In this document: positions 50,897-64,000 of the stretch, in pieces | How positions within the stretch are numbered: the stretch's first letter is position 1 | How the letters are laid out: each line of letters starts with the position of its first letter | Assembly (NCBI RefSeq): GCF_030348825.1 | Contig: NZ_JAUCES010000005.1 | Span: 1 to 64,000 of the forward strand | Direction of reading: 5' to 3' | Source: Fictibacillus sp. b24 | GTDB taxonomy: Bacteria; Bacillota; Bacilli; Bacillales; Fictibacillaceae | Length of the DNA: 64,000 nt | Translations under genes and position numbers: made by a program | Notes under the pieces: model-generated | Databases searched by the model: none | What the model was told of the DNA's origin: nothing | The model's input: the letters and a program-made list of their open reading frames with translations, nothing else

Positions 50897-51164
50897 ATGA
50901 AACACTTCCCTCTTTTATCATTCTTTCTTTTTCAGCTCGATTGAGTTTCTTAACTGCAAACTCCATACGCATCGCTTCCTGTTTCGTTGAAAAGGATTTT
51001 TGGAAAACAAGCTTTAGAGGACCTCTTCCCCTCGTATACTTAGCACCTTTTCCTTCTTTATGCTTCTCTAGACGTTTAGCCAAATCATTTGTATAGCCTG
51101 TATAATAAGTTCCGTCTCCACATTCTAAAATATACAAAAAGTGATTATCTTCCTTCTTCGCCAT
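50868..51164 (-). CDS. yazA: GIY-YIG domain protein (YazA/UPF0213)
   Basis: A 98-residue protein consisting of one GIY-YIG nuclease-like domain: [20 protein letters not shown] carries the family Tyr-Ile-Leu / YTG pair (residues 9-28), followed by [20 protein letters not shown] and the [17 protein letters not shown] helix. Function is unknown; a DNA-structure-specific nuclease role is inferred from the fold. It overlaps both neighbours (yabB by 20 bp, rsmI by 29 bp). Confidence 0.9.
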   Translation of the reverse strand: MAKKEDNHFLYILECGDGTYYTGYTNDLAKRLEKHKEGKGAKYTRGRGPLKLVFQKSFSTKQEAMRMEFAVKKLNRAEKERMIKEGSVSYVAAKELRK

Positions 51165-51897
51165 AGAACATCCTCTTTAAATAATCCGTGTATTGGCCGT
51201 CTTCACCATATACCGTTATCGGGGGTAAAATATGCAGATCTGGTTTGCCGTTCTTCATTCCTTCTATTAAAAGCATGTTAGCTTCACTGCCCGCTTTCGG
51301 ATATATGAGCTGTAATTTCTTTGGTTCGAGTTTGTACTGTCTCATATATGCTAAGATTTCCATCAATCTGTTCGGCCGATGGACCATCGCAACCTTTCCG
51401 CCTTGTTTCACGAGCTGGCTGCTGACGCGTATGACATCTTCTAGCGAACAATGAATTTCATGACGAGCAATGGCGAGGTGTTCATTTTGATTAAAATCTT
51501 CTTCATGCAAAGACGCAAAATATGGCGGATTGCATGTGAGCGCATCGAATGTACCATGGCCATATGTAGCTGGAGCGGTTTTGATGTCTCCCAAGTCCAT
51601 TTGTATCTGTTTCTCTAAGTTGTTTAGCTCTACACTTCTCGTTGCCATACTGTGCAATCTATCCTGAATTTCGACTCCCGTAATGTTTGCTTTTGAGCGT
51701 TTGCTTAACAAAAGAGCAACGGCGCCGTTTCCACTGCATAGGTCGACGATTCTCCCTTTTTGAATAGGTACCCAAGCAAATCTGCTAAGTAAAACGGCAT
51801 CAAGTGAAAACGAAAAAACAGAGGGACTTTGTATAATCTTTAAATCTTCATGCACTAAAAAATCAATCCGCTCATCTGGCAGGAGTTGTTTTTCCAC
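51145..51897 (-). CDS. yabB: SAM-dependent methyltransferase (YabB, TrmN6-like)
   Basis: A 250-residue Rossmann methyltransferase related to E. coli TrmN6 (tRNA-Val m6A37). The SAM-binding motif [15 protein letters not shown] lies near 45-59 and the adenine-N6 signature NPPYF near 125. The RNA substrate in Bacilli is inferred. It is the first gene of yabB-yazA-rsmI and follows a palindromic element. Confidence 0.88.
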   Translation of the reverse strand: MEKQLLPDERIDFLVHEDLKIIQSPSVFSFSLDAVLLSRFAWVPIQKGRIVDLCSGNGAVALLLSKRSKANITGVEIQDRLHSMATRSVELNNLEKQIQMDLGDIKTAPATYGHGTFDALTCNPPYFASLHEEDFNQNEHLAIARHEIHCSLEDVIRVSSQLVKQGGKVAMVHRPNRLMEILAYMRQYKLEPKKLQLIYPKAGSEANMLLIEGMKNGKPDLHILPPITVYGEDGQYTDYLKRMFYGEEGR

Positions 51898-52059
51898 GGT
51901 AATTCCCCCTTTCTTCTATATAATAGGTTTTTAGTTTTATTAAATTGTTAATGAAGCGCAATTTCCAAATATACCTCTGTTTTTCTTTTTAGAAGGAAGG
52001 TTTTTTCTATAGATTGCTGCTTACAAAGCATTGTAAGAGTTCATTATCTTCATTGAAAA

Positions 52060-52268
52060 GTTGATTGGAGCGCAAGGTGCGTGCCTACCACCTGAAAAGC
52101 TTCCTCGCAAGGCATGCGACGAGGAAACTCACTGCGGCAGCATTAACTTGTAGACGCAGGAGCAAAAATACTTCCTTGAAGCGGTCAGGTGAGACCCTTA
52201 AAGGCCCAAAGCGGCAAGGGGCTCACCGCCTGCCCGCGGAAAGCGAAGCACCTGGAGCGGAAATCAAC
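52060..52268 (+). repeat. Palindromic intergenic element, copy J with internal insertion
   Basis: Forward copy of 209 bp between yabA and yabB. About 85 extra bases (about 52082-52178) follow GGTGCG. The apical stem is CCCTT/AAGGG and the ends are GTTGATT/AATCAAC. Confidence 0.9.
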
Positions 52269-52315
52269 ACTATCAAGATCTACAAAGAAAACTCCAAACT
52301 TTAAACTCAGCCATA

Positions 52316-52347
52316 TAAAAAGAAGCCTTCCCATTTGGAAAGGCGTT
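52316..52347 (-). terminator. yabA terminator
   Basis: GCCTTCCC (52325-52332) pairs with GGAAAGGC (52337-52344) with one G-U in RNA; T-run follows on the minus strand. Confidence 0.75.
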
Positions 52348-52700
52348 TATTTCTTATTTAAAAATGAAAGACAAAACAAACAATCTCCCTCTGAACGTAC
52401 ACTGCCATAATGAAGGTTGCAAATGTGGAATCCTTCTTGGTAGAGACGTGCCAGGTTATCATAGCCCTCACCGATATCAGTAGGCTCTTTTTTGGCTTTA
52501 GAGGCTGAAGACTTTTTAACCGAATTCCGCTTTTGGTCAGCATTCAGCTTGTTTCGCAGATTATCATTTTCCATCACGAGATGGTGGTTTTCTTCAATGA
52601 GTGCAGCCAAATGGGTCTTGAAATCTTCCAGTTGCTGTGACAGCACCGTGATTTGCTCTTCCATCTGTACTACGCGGGAAAATATTGTTTTCTTTTCCAC
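52347..52700 (-). CDS. yabA: Replication initiation control protein YabA
   Basis: Binds DnaA and DnaN and restrains replication initiation. The 117 residues form an N-terminal leucine-zipper coiled coil (about 5-60) and a C-terminal zinc domain with His and three Cys ([10 protein letters not shown]...DCLFC). I start at the GTG at 52700, five bases after GAGGTGG; the upstream in-frame GTG lies in that site. It follows ricT by 14 bp. Confidence 0.93.
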   Translation of the reverse strand: MEKKTIFSRVVQMEEQITVLSQQLEDFKTHLAALIEENHHLVMENDNLRNKLNADQKRNSVKKSSASKAKKEPTDIGEGYDNLARLYQEGFHICNLHYGSVRSEGDCLFCLSFLNKK

Positions 52701-52714
52701 GAATTCCACCTCTT

Positions 52715-53545
52715 TTACTCTGTTGCCTGACTGAATAGTTCCTCTCTCTTACCTGCAAGCTCGTCCAAAGTGAACTCGGTTGTTCTTTCCATTGCAGGAA
52801 TGTTCACTTGAATGATCTTCTCAAGCAAATTCAAGCCGACAACGCGACCAACACCATGAGGGGTCATAATTTCTTCTCCAACATCAGGCATTTCTTCTTT
52901 TGCTTCTTCATAATAGTCGTTTTCGTACTTCAAACAGCACATCAAACGGCCGCATAGACCTGAAATTTTAGCAGGATTTAATGAAAGGTTCTGATCTTTT
53001 GCCATCTTAATCGATACTGGCTCAAAATCTCCCAGGAATGTAGAGCAGCAAAGCATTCGGCCGCATGGACCTATTCCGCCAAGCATTTTCGCTTCATCCC
53101 TAACACCAATCTGCCTGAGTTCAATTCTTGTTCGGAAGATAGAAGCCAGGTCTTTTACCAGTTCACGGAAATCAATTCTTCCGTCTGCTGTAAAATAAAA
53201 AATGATTTTGTTACGATCAAACGTATATTCCACATCGACAAGCTTCATATCCAGCTTATGTTCGATGATTTTTTCCTCACAACTTTGAAACGCTTCCTTA
53301 GCAGCTGCTTTATTTTCATCTACAGACAAAATGTCTTTCTGTGTCGCGAGCCGAACGACTTTCTTTAAAGGAAGAACAACATCATTCTCCCCGACTAGTT
53401 TCTTATCGATAACTACCTTGCCATATTCTATTCCACGCGCTGTTTCCACAATGACAAACGCGTCTTTTTTCACTTCAAGGTCGCCGGGGTCGAAATAATA
53501 AACTTTACCCGCCTTTTTAAAGCGGATTCCCACTACCTCATACAA
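52715..53545 (-). CDS. ricT: RicT (YaaT), PSP1-domain subunit of the RicAFT complex
   Basis: With RicA and RicF it stimulates RNase Y-dependent mRNA maturation and Spo0A phosphorylation in B. subtilis; the complex carries Fe-S clusters. The 276 residues contain the PSP1 domain and two cysteine groups, [14 protein letters not shown] (about 168-181) and [14 protein letters not shown] (about 202-215). Encoded between holB and yabA, 4 bp after holB. Confidence 0.95.
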   Translation of the reverse strand: MYEVVGIRFKKAGKVYYFDPGDLEVKKDAFVIVETARGIEYGKVVIDKKLVGENDVVLPLKKVVRLATQKDILSVDENKAAAKEAFQSCEEKIIEHKLDMKLVDVEYTFDRNKIIFYFTADGRIDFRELVKDLASIFRTRIELRQIGVRDEAKMLGGIGPCGRMLCCSTFLGDFEPVSIKMAKDQNLSLNPAKISGLCGRLMCCLKYENDYYEEAKEEMPDVGEEIMTPHGVGRVVGLNLLEKIIQVNIPAMERTTEFTLDELAGKREELFSQATE

Positions 53546-53549
53546 GGTT

Positions 53550-54539
53550 TTATCCCTCCCGTAATCGTAAAACCAACTGCTCCATCGCCATCAGGGGGCT
53601 GACGTTGCTCCTGAGTCGGGCTTGAGCAGTCAGTATAGCTTGCAGAGCTTCACCCGTCTTTTTTTGCGAAGTGTGAAGAGCCTGCTGCTCTAATGCTTGA
53701 AGCTGATCGAAAAACACAACGTTTTCCGAGTTTGATAAATGTATAGATAAAAGATCTCGATACCAGATCAAAAGTAAGTTTAATGCTAATCGCAACTGAT
53801 CTTTTTCTTTGAAAAAACTTAAATACTGATCTTGCAGTACAACAAGACAGTAATCCGGCCGGAGCCGCAAGTCCTCCGTTAATTGTATCACTTTGGCTCT
53901 CGCTTGTGCAAACCACTCTTCCCTACAAATTTCGAGCGCTTCTGCATAATCTGATGTTAAGGAAGACGCTAATAGAGCAATCGGCTTCGGTATATCTTCC
54001 TGAAGTAATTTTTCTAAAATCCCTTGTGGCGGAAGGGGTGAGAAGGACAAAGTCTGAGCTCTAGAACGAATAGTGTCGAGCAAACGATGAACCTGTTCTG
54101 TTAAAAGAATAGCAATCGTATCTGCACCAGGCTCTTCTAAAAACTTTAAAAGACTGTTCGCAGCTTGCACTGTCATCTTGTCAGCGTGCTCAATAATGTA
54201 TACTTTTTTTGAGGACTCCATGCCGCTATAGGCAAATTCTTTTTGCAAACCTCTGATCTGATCGATCTTAATGTTCTGCCCGTCTGGTGTGATGATATGA
54301 ACATCAGGATGGTTTCCTGACGTAATCCTCTTGCAGTTCGGACAGCTCTCGCATGGATTACCTTCTTCCGCATTTCTGCAAAGAAACGTTTTTGCAAGTA
54401 CAGTTGCAATCGCCATCTTACCCGTTCCATGTGCTCCTTCAAAAATATATGCATGAGCAAGGCGCTGTTTTTTTATACTGTTTTTTAATAACTTCACAAC
54501 ACGATGCTGTGTTTTGCTGCACTCTTCCCAGCTCACCAT
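53550..54539 (-). CDS. holB: DNA polymerase III delta-prime subunit
   Basis: Part of the clamp loader. The 329 residues have the AAA+ domain with a P-loop-like EGAHGTGKMAIA (about 36-47), the zinc module C-x8-C-x2-C-x2-C (CRNAEEGNPCESCPNC) and the ESSKKVYIIEHADKMT region (Walker B-like). The C-terminal collar domain is present. Standard place between yaaR and ricT. Confidence 0.94.
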   Translation of the reverse strand: MVSWEECSKTQHRVVKLLKNSIKKQRLAHAYIFEGAHGTGKMAIATVLAKTFLCRNAEEGNPCESCPNCKRITSGNHPDVHIITPDGQNIKIDQIRGLQKEFAYSGMESSKKVYIIEHADKMTVQAANSLLKFLEEPGADTIAILLTEQVHRLLDTIRSRAQTLSFSPLPPQGILEKLLQEDIPKPIALLASSLTSDYAEALEICREEWFAQARAKVIQLTEDLRLRPDYCLVVLQDQYLSFFKEKDQLRLALNLLLIWYRDLLSIHLSNSENVVFFDQLQALEQQALHTSQKKTGEALQAILTAQARLRSNVSPLMAMEQLVLRLREG

Positions 54540-54553
54540 ATTCCACTCACCTA

Positions 54554-54994
54554 CTACGTATATAGATTCACTAACAATCCTTTTATTTCTCCAATTTTAT
54601 CGAGCAGCGAAATCGGCTCTTTTTCTTGGCTCAATACAGCCTCTGTCAAAAGAATCAGCTGTTCATCTACTTCTTTTACAAGGCTCAGCGTTCGTGATCT
54701 GCCTTGCTCGTTCCAGCTTTTGTTTTGCTTTAGCTGCATACCGAAATCAACTGCTTCTTTTACGAAGCGTTGAACTAAATTTTTATAAAGCTGCAGATCG
54801 CGTACTGTTTGTGATTGCACCAGTCTTTTGCTTTGATTTTCTATATCACCTAACAGCCTTGTTAACTGTTCGGATTGTAACTTTTCACTTTGTTTGGATA
54901 CGGCTTCACCAAAAGAAAGAGAAGGCTTTTTACCTGTCTTTCCGTCGTTCTGTTTTGTTTCAAGAACTGGTCTAATATCTTGGCCGATTTTCAT
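54554..54994 (-). CDS. yaaR: DUF327 protein YaaR
   Basis: A 146-residue helical protein of the YaaR family (DUF327), found in Bacilli between darA and holB. No catalytic motif or membrane segment is visible; the middle (KNLVQRFVKEAVDFGMQLKQ) and the C-terminal half are amphipathic helices. Function unknown. Confidence 0.85.
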   Translation of the reverse strand: MKIGQDIRPVLETKQNDGKTGKKPSLSFGEAVSKQSEKLQSEQLTRLLGDIENQSKRLVQSQTVRDLQLYKNLVQRFVKEAVDFGMQLKQNKSWNEQGRSRTLSLVKEVDEQLILLTEAVLSQEKEPISLLDKIGEIKGLLVNLYT

Positions 54995-55014
54995 AATTAC
55001 CCCTCAATTTGTTT

Positions 55015-55359
<345 letters not shown>

Positions 55360-56004
55360 TTACTTTTCCTTATGATTCGATAAAAGTTGATCCAAATCCT
55401 TCGCGATCTCCTTGAACACTTCGTCAGGATTCTGTTCGCCATTTATCCGAACAATACGGCCAGTCTGTTTAGAGAAAATATGTTCAAATCCTTCTCTAAC
55501 AAGTTCATGATACGTAAGATCTTTTTGTTCAATTCTGTCGAGATTTTCTGTTCCGTAGCGAGCTTTCATGCGTTCTCTGCCTACTTCAGGTGATACATCT
55601 ACAAAATAACTGCGATCCGGTACAAGTCCGCTTGTTGCAATGTTGTTTACTTTAAGCACAGATTCTTCCCCTACACCAAGACCAAACCCTTGGTAAGCTA
55701 TAGATGCATCAACGAAACGGTCGCACAGCACAACTTTTCCTTCCTCTAGTGCTGGGAGAATCTTTTCATGAACATGCTGTGCACGTGATGCCGCATATAG
55801 GAGCACTTCCGTAAGGTCATGCATTTCTTTATGTTCTGGATCCAATATAAGCGCTCGAATTTTATCGCTGATTCGTGTTCCACCCGGTTCGCGTGTTTGA
55901 ATAAAATCGATCTTCTGTTTCTTAAAATATTCTGCAACCTTCGCGATCTGAGTTGTTTTACCAGACCCGTCAGGACCTTCTAATGTTATAAATAAACCTT
56001 TCAC
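55360..56004 (-). CDS. tmk: Thymidylate kinase
   Basis: Phosphorylates dTMP to dTDP. The 214 residues show the P-loop LEGPDGSGKTTQ (about 8-19), the TMP-binding motif TREPGGTRISDKIR (about 36-49) and VLCDRFVDASIAYQGFG (about 90-106). Same order as B. subtilis (yaaO-tmk-darA-yaaR-holB). Confidence 0.96.
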   Translation of the reverse strand: MKGLFITLEGPDGSGKTTQIAKVAEYFKKQKIDFIQTREPGGTRISDKIRALILDPEHKEMHDLTEVLLYAASRAQHVHEKILPALEEGKVVLCDRFVDASIAYQGFGLGVGEESVLKVNNIATSGLVPDRSYFVDVSPEVGRERMKARYGTENLDRIEQKDLTYHELVREGFEHIFSKQTGRIVRINGEQNPDEVFKEIAKDLDQLLSNHKEK

Positions 56005-56016
56005 TGTTAATGCCCC

Positions 56017-57441
56017 TTATGTTCTATCAAAAACATACATCTGTTCGTGCCCGAATGTTCCCTGAAACCGAGCACCTTTCTTTTTCAAAAAAGAATACTG
56101 ATGAATGTGTTTCGAAGTAATTTGTTCCCCTTTTGCGATCAATGGAATTCCTGGTGGATATGGAATAATGGCATCAGCTGCAATCAGCCCTTCTGCCGCC
56201 ACAATCGAAATGGGCTTTGCTTTTATCCGTTTCATTTCTCGATAAGAAAGTGCTAATCGGCTGACTGAAGATAAAACAGGTATAGATTCAGCATGCAACT
56301 GACTTGCTTCATAGCTCTGAAGTTGATTGGATATCTTTTCGAATACTTTTTTTAGATCTTTCAAATGAGGAATCCGTCCTAGCGGCAAGACAAACAAAAC
56401 ATTACGATCATCTGCGAGCTCGGTAAATAATCCTTCTTTTTCAAATAAAATCTGCAGCTCATATCCTGATATTTCCCTGTTAGTCTGGACAGTAACCTTT
56501 AGTGGATCAAGTACATAATCATTAGGCACAGACTTAACTTCAAGGTGCGGAAGTGAATGGATAAATTCTCTTAGGTTCAAAGTTTGATTAATGATGTTAT
56601 CTAACTCGATATCACTGAGATTTTCAAGAAAAAGCCGGCTCAAATCAAGTGAAGCCATAATAAGGTAGGATGGGGAACTCGATTGAACCATCTGTAACGC
56701 ATGAGATAAGCGCTGGATATCTACTCGATCGCTGTTCACATGTAAATAGGCACCCATTGTTAGAGCTGGAAGTGTTTTGTGCGCAGATTGCACCACCATG
56801 TCTGCTCCTTTATGTATCGAGCTTTTCGGCATATCTTTTAATCCAAAGTGTGCTCCATGCGCCTCATCTACTAGTACGATACCCCCGACTCTATGAATAA
56901 GTTCAGCAATTTCTGTGATGTCTTGCTGCATACCATAATAAGTAGGGTTTGTTAGAATGATTCCTTTTACACCGTGATACATTTCAACAGCTTGTCTAAC
57001 CGTTTGAAGTGACACTCCTAATGGATATCCGCCATCTTCATCGATCTCAGGCTGCAGAAAGACAGGTGTAACTCCTGCTAGTTCCAGTCCATTCAGCACC
57101 GATTTATGACAGTTTCGTTGAACCAAAACGATATCTCCTTCTATAAAGGAAGAGAGAATCATCGCATGATTGCCCGAAGTACTTCCACCAACAAGAAAAT
57201 AACTTTTCTCGACTTGGTAAAACGCTGCTAATAACTTTTGTGCTTCTAAAATAGGACCCTCTGGGTGATGCAGATCATCCAGTCCTGTTAGTTCTGTTAC
57301 ATCCAGCGGTAAGACAGACTGAAAAAAAGGTGCTGCCGTCTTCTCAAACAGAAGTCCATTTTTATGACCAGGCACATGAAAGGACCATTTATTTTTATGA
57401 ATATGATTGATTAACGCTTCGTATAGCGGTGCTTGCTTCAT
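56017..57441 (-). CDS. yaaO: Orn/Lys/Arg decarboxylase family protein (YaaO)
   Basis: Fold type I PLP decarboxylase of 474 residues. FHVPGHKNG is at the N-terminus (residues 21-29), GGSTSGNHAMI near 82, DEAHGAHFG near 190 and the PLP lysine in QSAHKTLPALTMGAY near 216. The substrate among lysine, arginine and ornithine cannot be told from the sequence. It precedes tmk by 12 bp and has AAAGGG before its ATG. Confidence 0.9.
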   Translation of the reverse strand: MKQAPLYEALINHIHKNKWSFHVPGHKNGLLFEKTAAPFFQSVLPLDVTELTGLDDLHHPEGPILEAQKLLAAFYQVEKSYFLVGGSTSGNHAMILSSFIEGDIVLVQRNCHKSVLNGLELAGVTPVFLQPEIDEDGGYPLGVSLQTVRQAVEMYHGVKGIILTNPTYYGMQQDITEIAELIHRVGGIVLVDEAHGAHFGLKDMPKSSIHKGADMVVQSAHKTLPALTMGAYLHVNSDRVDIQRLSHALQMVQSSSPSYLIMASLDLSRLFLENLSDIELDNIINQTLNLREFIHSLPHLEVKSVPNDYVLDPLKVTVQTNREISGYELQILFEKEGLFTELADDRNVLFVLPLGRIPHLKDLKKVFEKISNQLQSYEASQLHAESIPVLSSVSRLALSYREMKRIKAKPISIVAAEGLIAADAIIPYPPGIPLIAKGEQITSKHIHQYSFLKKKGARFQGTFGHEQMYVFDRT

Positions 57442-57528
57442 CTTTTATTTCCCTTTGTTTTTACACGTTTTTCGTGCCATATATACTTTTATTCTATCAT
57501 AGTTTCATGTTCTACGAATTTGCAGCAA

Positions 57529-57561
57529 CAAAAAAACAGGCTATCGATCAGCCTGTTTTTC
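57529..57561 (-). terminator. csfB terminator
   Basis: AAAAACAGGCT (57532-57542) and AGCCTGTTTTT (57550-57560) are perfectly complementary with a T-run on the minus strand. Confidence 0.88.
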
Positions 57562-57754
57562 ACGAAGACGCGTTTACTAATTTTAATTTTCTCAATTGCG
57601 ATAAGTAATGTTTATAATATTCATCATTTGTTTTAGCGGTAAGGATTTTCTGTTCACATTCTCGGCAAATAAATTGATGAAGAATGTGTAATCCCCGATC
57701 CTTCTGTTCTTCACACACCATACAATTTTCCCCGTACTGTCGTGTCGCTTTCAT
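57560..57754 (-). CDS. csfB: Anti-sigma-G factor Gin (CsfB)
   Basis: Forespore protein that keeps sigma-G inactive until engulfment is complete. The 64 residues carry the two CxxC zinc pairs CMVC (about 11-14) and CREC (about 30-33), and end in a short basic helix. The ATG at 57754 follows GGAGGTGG; the longer in-frame start is not supported. A sigma-F-type promoter lies at 57773-57803. xpaC and yaaN, which follow csfB in B. subtilis, are absent. Confidence 0.93.
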   Translation of the reverse strand: MKATRQYGENCMVCEEQKDRGLHILHQFICRECEQKILTAKTNDEYYKHYLSQLRKLKLVNASS

Positions 57755-57772
57755 TCTTCCACCTCCATAATG

Positions 57773-57803
57773 CCATTGTTGCCAGAATTGTTTATTCATA
57801 TAC
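57773..57803 (-). promoter_or_regulatory. csfB promoter, sigma-F type
   Basis: On the minus strand GTATA (57799-57803), 15-bp spacer, GGCAACAATGG (57773-57783), matching GYATA / GGNNANANTNT except at the last base. csfB is a known sigma-F gene. Confidence 0.65.
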
Positions 57804-58118
57804 GTTTTTTCAGATTATTTTAGGTTCTTTAAAATGTATGAAACTCTGGGCTTTGTTGTGTCTGTCTCTATACAAAACGATAAAATAAACCGAGTTCACG
57901 TCTTCATGGTTGCTAAATCCCCGATGTGCAAGGATTTGAAACTAGTTGATGTGCTGGAATAGAGAGTTTGAGCGAGGTTTTGGAGTTGGTCGGGATTTGA
58001 GAATGGCGAGGGAGCAATTTTAGGTACGAAGGCTTCTTTAGTGAATACGAGGAGAGGTATGTATATCTACGGATTGAGTCACTTTTAGGAAAAGCTGTCG
58101 AAAATTCGATAAAAAATT

Positions 58119-58202
58119 TTATCTGTGAAATTATGACACTTATCCATGAAAATATAGATGATTACCGTGAATAAAAATAGGATTACCATGAAATTAAGTT
58201 TG
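58119..58202. repeat. 21-bp periodic array 6 (four units)
   Basis: The anchor TGAA occurs at 58126, 58147, 58168 and 58189 within TTATCCATGAAA-like units; exactly 21-bp steps. It lies between csfB and the rRNA terminator. 57830-58118 shows G-rich, unclear sequence without a credible gene. Confidence 0.8.
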
Positions 58203-58406
58203 GTCGGGTTGATGTGGAGAGGTTTGGAGCTCGAGATCAGGGGTGTTTTCGTGAGATTGATGCTTGGATGGTCGTTGTATGAGCTGATCGTGTTGACTTT
58301 GGTTGTATTTTTGGGGCTTTTGCTGAAGAATATAGCGTGCTGGAAGATGGTTGCGGCCATCTTCTTCCTTTTTTCTCTTTCTAGATCCCTCAATCTTTTT
58401 CAAACA

Positions 58407-58441
58407 CAAAAAAAGAAGATGGATTTTCATCCATCTTCCTC
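58407..58441 (-). terminator. rRNA operon terminator
   Basis: GAAGATGGAT (58415-58424) and ATCCATCTTC (58429-58438) form a perfect stem, followed on the minus strand by a seven-base T-run, right after 5S rRNA. Confidence 0.9.
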
Positions 58442-58447
58442 ATTTGC

Positions 58448-58563
58448 CTAGCGACGTCCTACTCTAACAGGGGGAGACCCCCAACTACCATCGGCGCTGA
58501 AGAGCTTAACTTCCGTGTTCGGTATGGGAACGGGTGTGACCTCTTCGCCATCATCACTAGACC
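58448..58563 (-). rRNA. rrf: 5S ribosomal RNA
   Basis: About 116 nt; conserved 5S core on the minus strand (GAGGTCACACCCGTTCCCAT, ACACGGAAGTTAAGCTCTT, GGTAGTTGGGGGTCTCCCCC). The ends are approximate. It is followed by a strong terminator. Confidence 0.95.
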
Positions 58564-58711
58564 AGATTAGCGAGTTATTTTTTATCTCGACAAGATAAAA
58601 TTATACTCTATGTAATTCGTAAAAGCAAGAGATTTTTTTAATGATTTTCATCATTATTTTATGTTCTCTCAAAACTAGATACGACGTTTCCAAACGTTAT
58701 GCATTTTAAGG

Positions 58712-63423
<4,712 letters not shown>

Positions 63424-63536
63424 GTGTTTGTCTTGCTCGATTTTAAAACTGACGGAATTAATTTAATTCCTTACCTATTTCTTTTGTTCAGTTTTCAAAG
63501 AACTTTTTGTTAGCCGCTCGTTTTGGCGACTTTATT

Positions 63537-63565
63537 AGGATAACATCTTTCGAATAAGAAGTCAA
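63537..63565 (-). promoter_or_regulatory. rRNA operon promoter P2 (sigma-A)
   Basis: On the minus strand TTGACT (63560-63565), 17-bp spacer, TATCCT (63537-63542), before the conserved leader. Confidence 0.7.
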
Positions 63566-63627
63566 CCTGTTTTTTTATCATGTTTCCCGCCTGCAACAAT
63601 GTTTCGTCTGTCGCGGCGACAAGATAT

Positions 63628-63657
63628 AATATATCACGGATGGTGTTTTAAGGTCAA
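63628..63657 (-). promoter_or_regulatory. rRNA operon promoter P1 (sigma-A)
   Basis: On the minus strand TTGACC (63652-63657), 18-bp spacer, TATATT (63628-63633), 91 bp upstream of P2. Confidence 0.7.
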
Positions 63658-63688
63658 TAGTTATTTTGAAATTACTTTGTACAAATGA

Positions 63689-63730
63689 AAAAGAGTTTAG
63701 AAAGCTTAAAATCGCTCTCTAAACTCTGAT
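63689..63730 (-). terminator. bofA terminator
   Basis: 63692-63705 pairs with 63714-63727 (one mismatch in 14) and TTTTTC follows on the minus strand. It separates bofA from the rRNA promoters. Confidence 0.88.
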
Positions 63731-63750
63731 AATGATTACTTATAAAAGAC

Positions 63751-64000
63751 TTAGTTTAAAATAAAGAATTCAATAGCTACCAAAGATGCTATCCCAGGTA
63801 GTCCGGCTATTCCAGAAATCAGTGCAGTAAACGCATTGATTGGAATATGAATGTCATACGAATTTCCGATCGCATTAAGTAAGAACAACAATAGTGCGCC
63901 AATACAAAAACGTGTAACTCCGAAGCCGATCCAGCGAATTGGCCGCATTGGAGCACCTACAAGCAATAGAACAAAGATGATTGTTCCGAGTATCGCGATT
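63751..64000 (-). CDS. bofA: Pro-sigma-K processing inhibitor BofA (5' end outside window)
   Basis: Membrane protein that with SpoIVFA holds back the SpoIVFB protease until the forespore signals. The reading frame is open to the window edge and the visible residues (IAILGTIIFVLLLVGAP..., then VTRFCIGALLLFLLNAIG and the conserved HIPINAFTALISGIAGLPG) match BofA, including its two membrane segments. The true start lies beyond position 64000; the internal TTG at 63966 is not the start. BofA next to an rRNA operon is as in B. subtilis. Confidence 0.88.
   Translation of the reverse strand, partial: IAILGTIIFVLLLVGAPMRPIRWIGFGVTRFCIGALLLFLLNAIGNSYDIHIPINAFTALISGIAGLPGIASLVAIEFFILN

Noticed and set aside
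58158-58451. 97-codon plus-strand reading frame with hydrophobic residues
   Set aside because: It runs through a 21-bp array and antisense through the rRNA terminator into 5S; no ribosome binding site and no family resemblance.

Overview
The window is a near-origin chromosome segment of an endospore-forming member of the Bacillaceae. The gene order is that of the first ~90 kb of the Bacillus subtilis chromosome read backwards: bofA - rRNA operon - csfB - yaaO - tmk - darA - yaaR - holB - ricT - yabA - yabB - yazA - rsmI - abrB - metS - yabD - yabE - rnmV - ksgA - yabG - veg - sspF - ispE - purR - ridA - spoVG - glmU - prs - rplY - pth - fin - mfd - spoVT - yabM - mazG - HU - rqcP - yabP - yabQ - divIC - yabR - tRNA-Met - spoIIE - yabS - yabT - tilS - hprT - ftsH - coaX - hslO - cysK - pabB/A/C - folP/B/K - yazB - dusB - greA-like - lysS - rRNA leader. 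Almost everything is on the minus strand, so the replication origin should lie beyond the right edge; abrB is the only protein gene on the plus strand. The spore genes, SASP, sigma-F/G/H/B type promoters and strong AGGAGG ribosome binding sites all fit Bacillaceae. A Fictibacillus-like or related genus is possible, but I cannot fix the genus from sequence reading alone.

Layout from right to left in the transcription direction: a partial bofA; a complete 16S-23S-5S operon with two promoters; csfB and a replication/nucleotide block (yaaO to yabA); RNA and tRNA modification genes (yabB, yazA, rsmI); abrB divergent from metS; rRNA maturation (rnmV, ksgA); cell-wall and spore genes (yabE, yabG, veg, sspF); purR-ridA-spoVG-glmU-prs; rplY-pth-fin-mfd-spoVT; the yabM-mazG-HU-rqcP-yabP-yabQ-divIC-yabR block; spoIIE-yabS-yabT-tilS-hprT-ftsH; coaX-hslO-cysK; a complete p-aminobenzoate/folate operon ending in dusB; and greA-like-lysS. 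The left edge enters the leader of a second rRNA operon, whose first 43 bases match the leader of the first operon exactly. Compared with B. subtilis, xpaC, yaaN, yacD and the tRNA-Glu are missing from their usual places; a GreA-like gene and an HU gene are extra.

The least explained part lies between the genes. (1) A ~128-bp imperfect palindrome occurs ten times (plus one decayed copy) at transcription-unit boundaries, in both orientations. Its stems vary by compensatory changes, so a fold is being conserved. (2) Six other boundaries carry degenerate tandem arrays with a period of exactly 21 bp, each array with its own motif. No boundary seen here has both. (3) There are several regulatory details worth testing: a promoter plus terminator in front of metS, GAG repeats over the pabA ribosome binding site, duplicated Spo0A boxes at abrB, a 22-bp-spaced spoIIE promoter, and inverted repeats that cover the ribosome binding sites of sspF and yabG.
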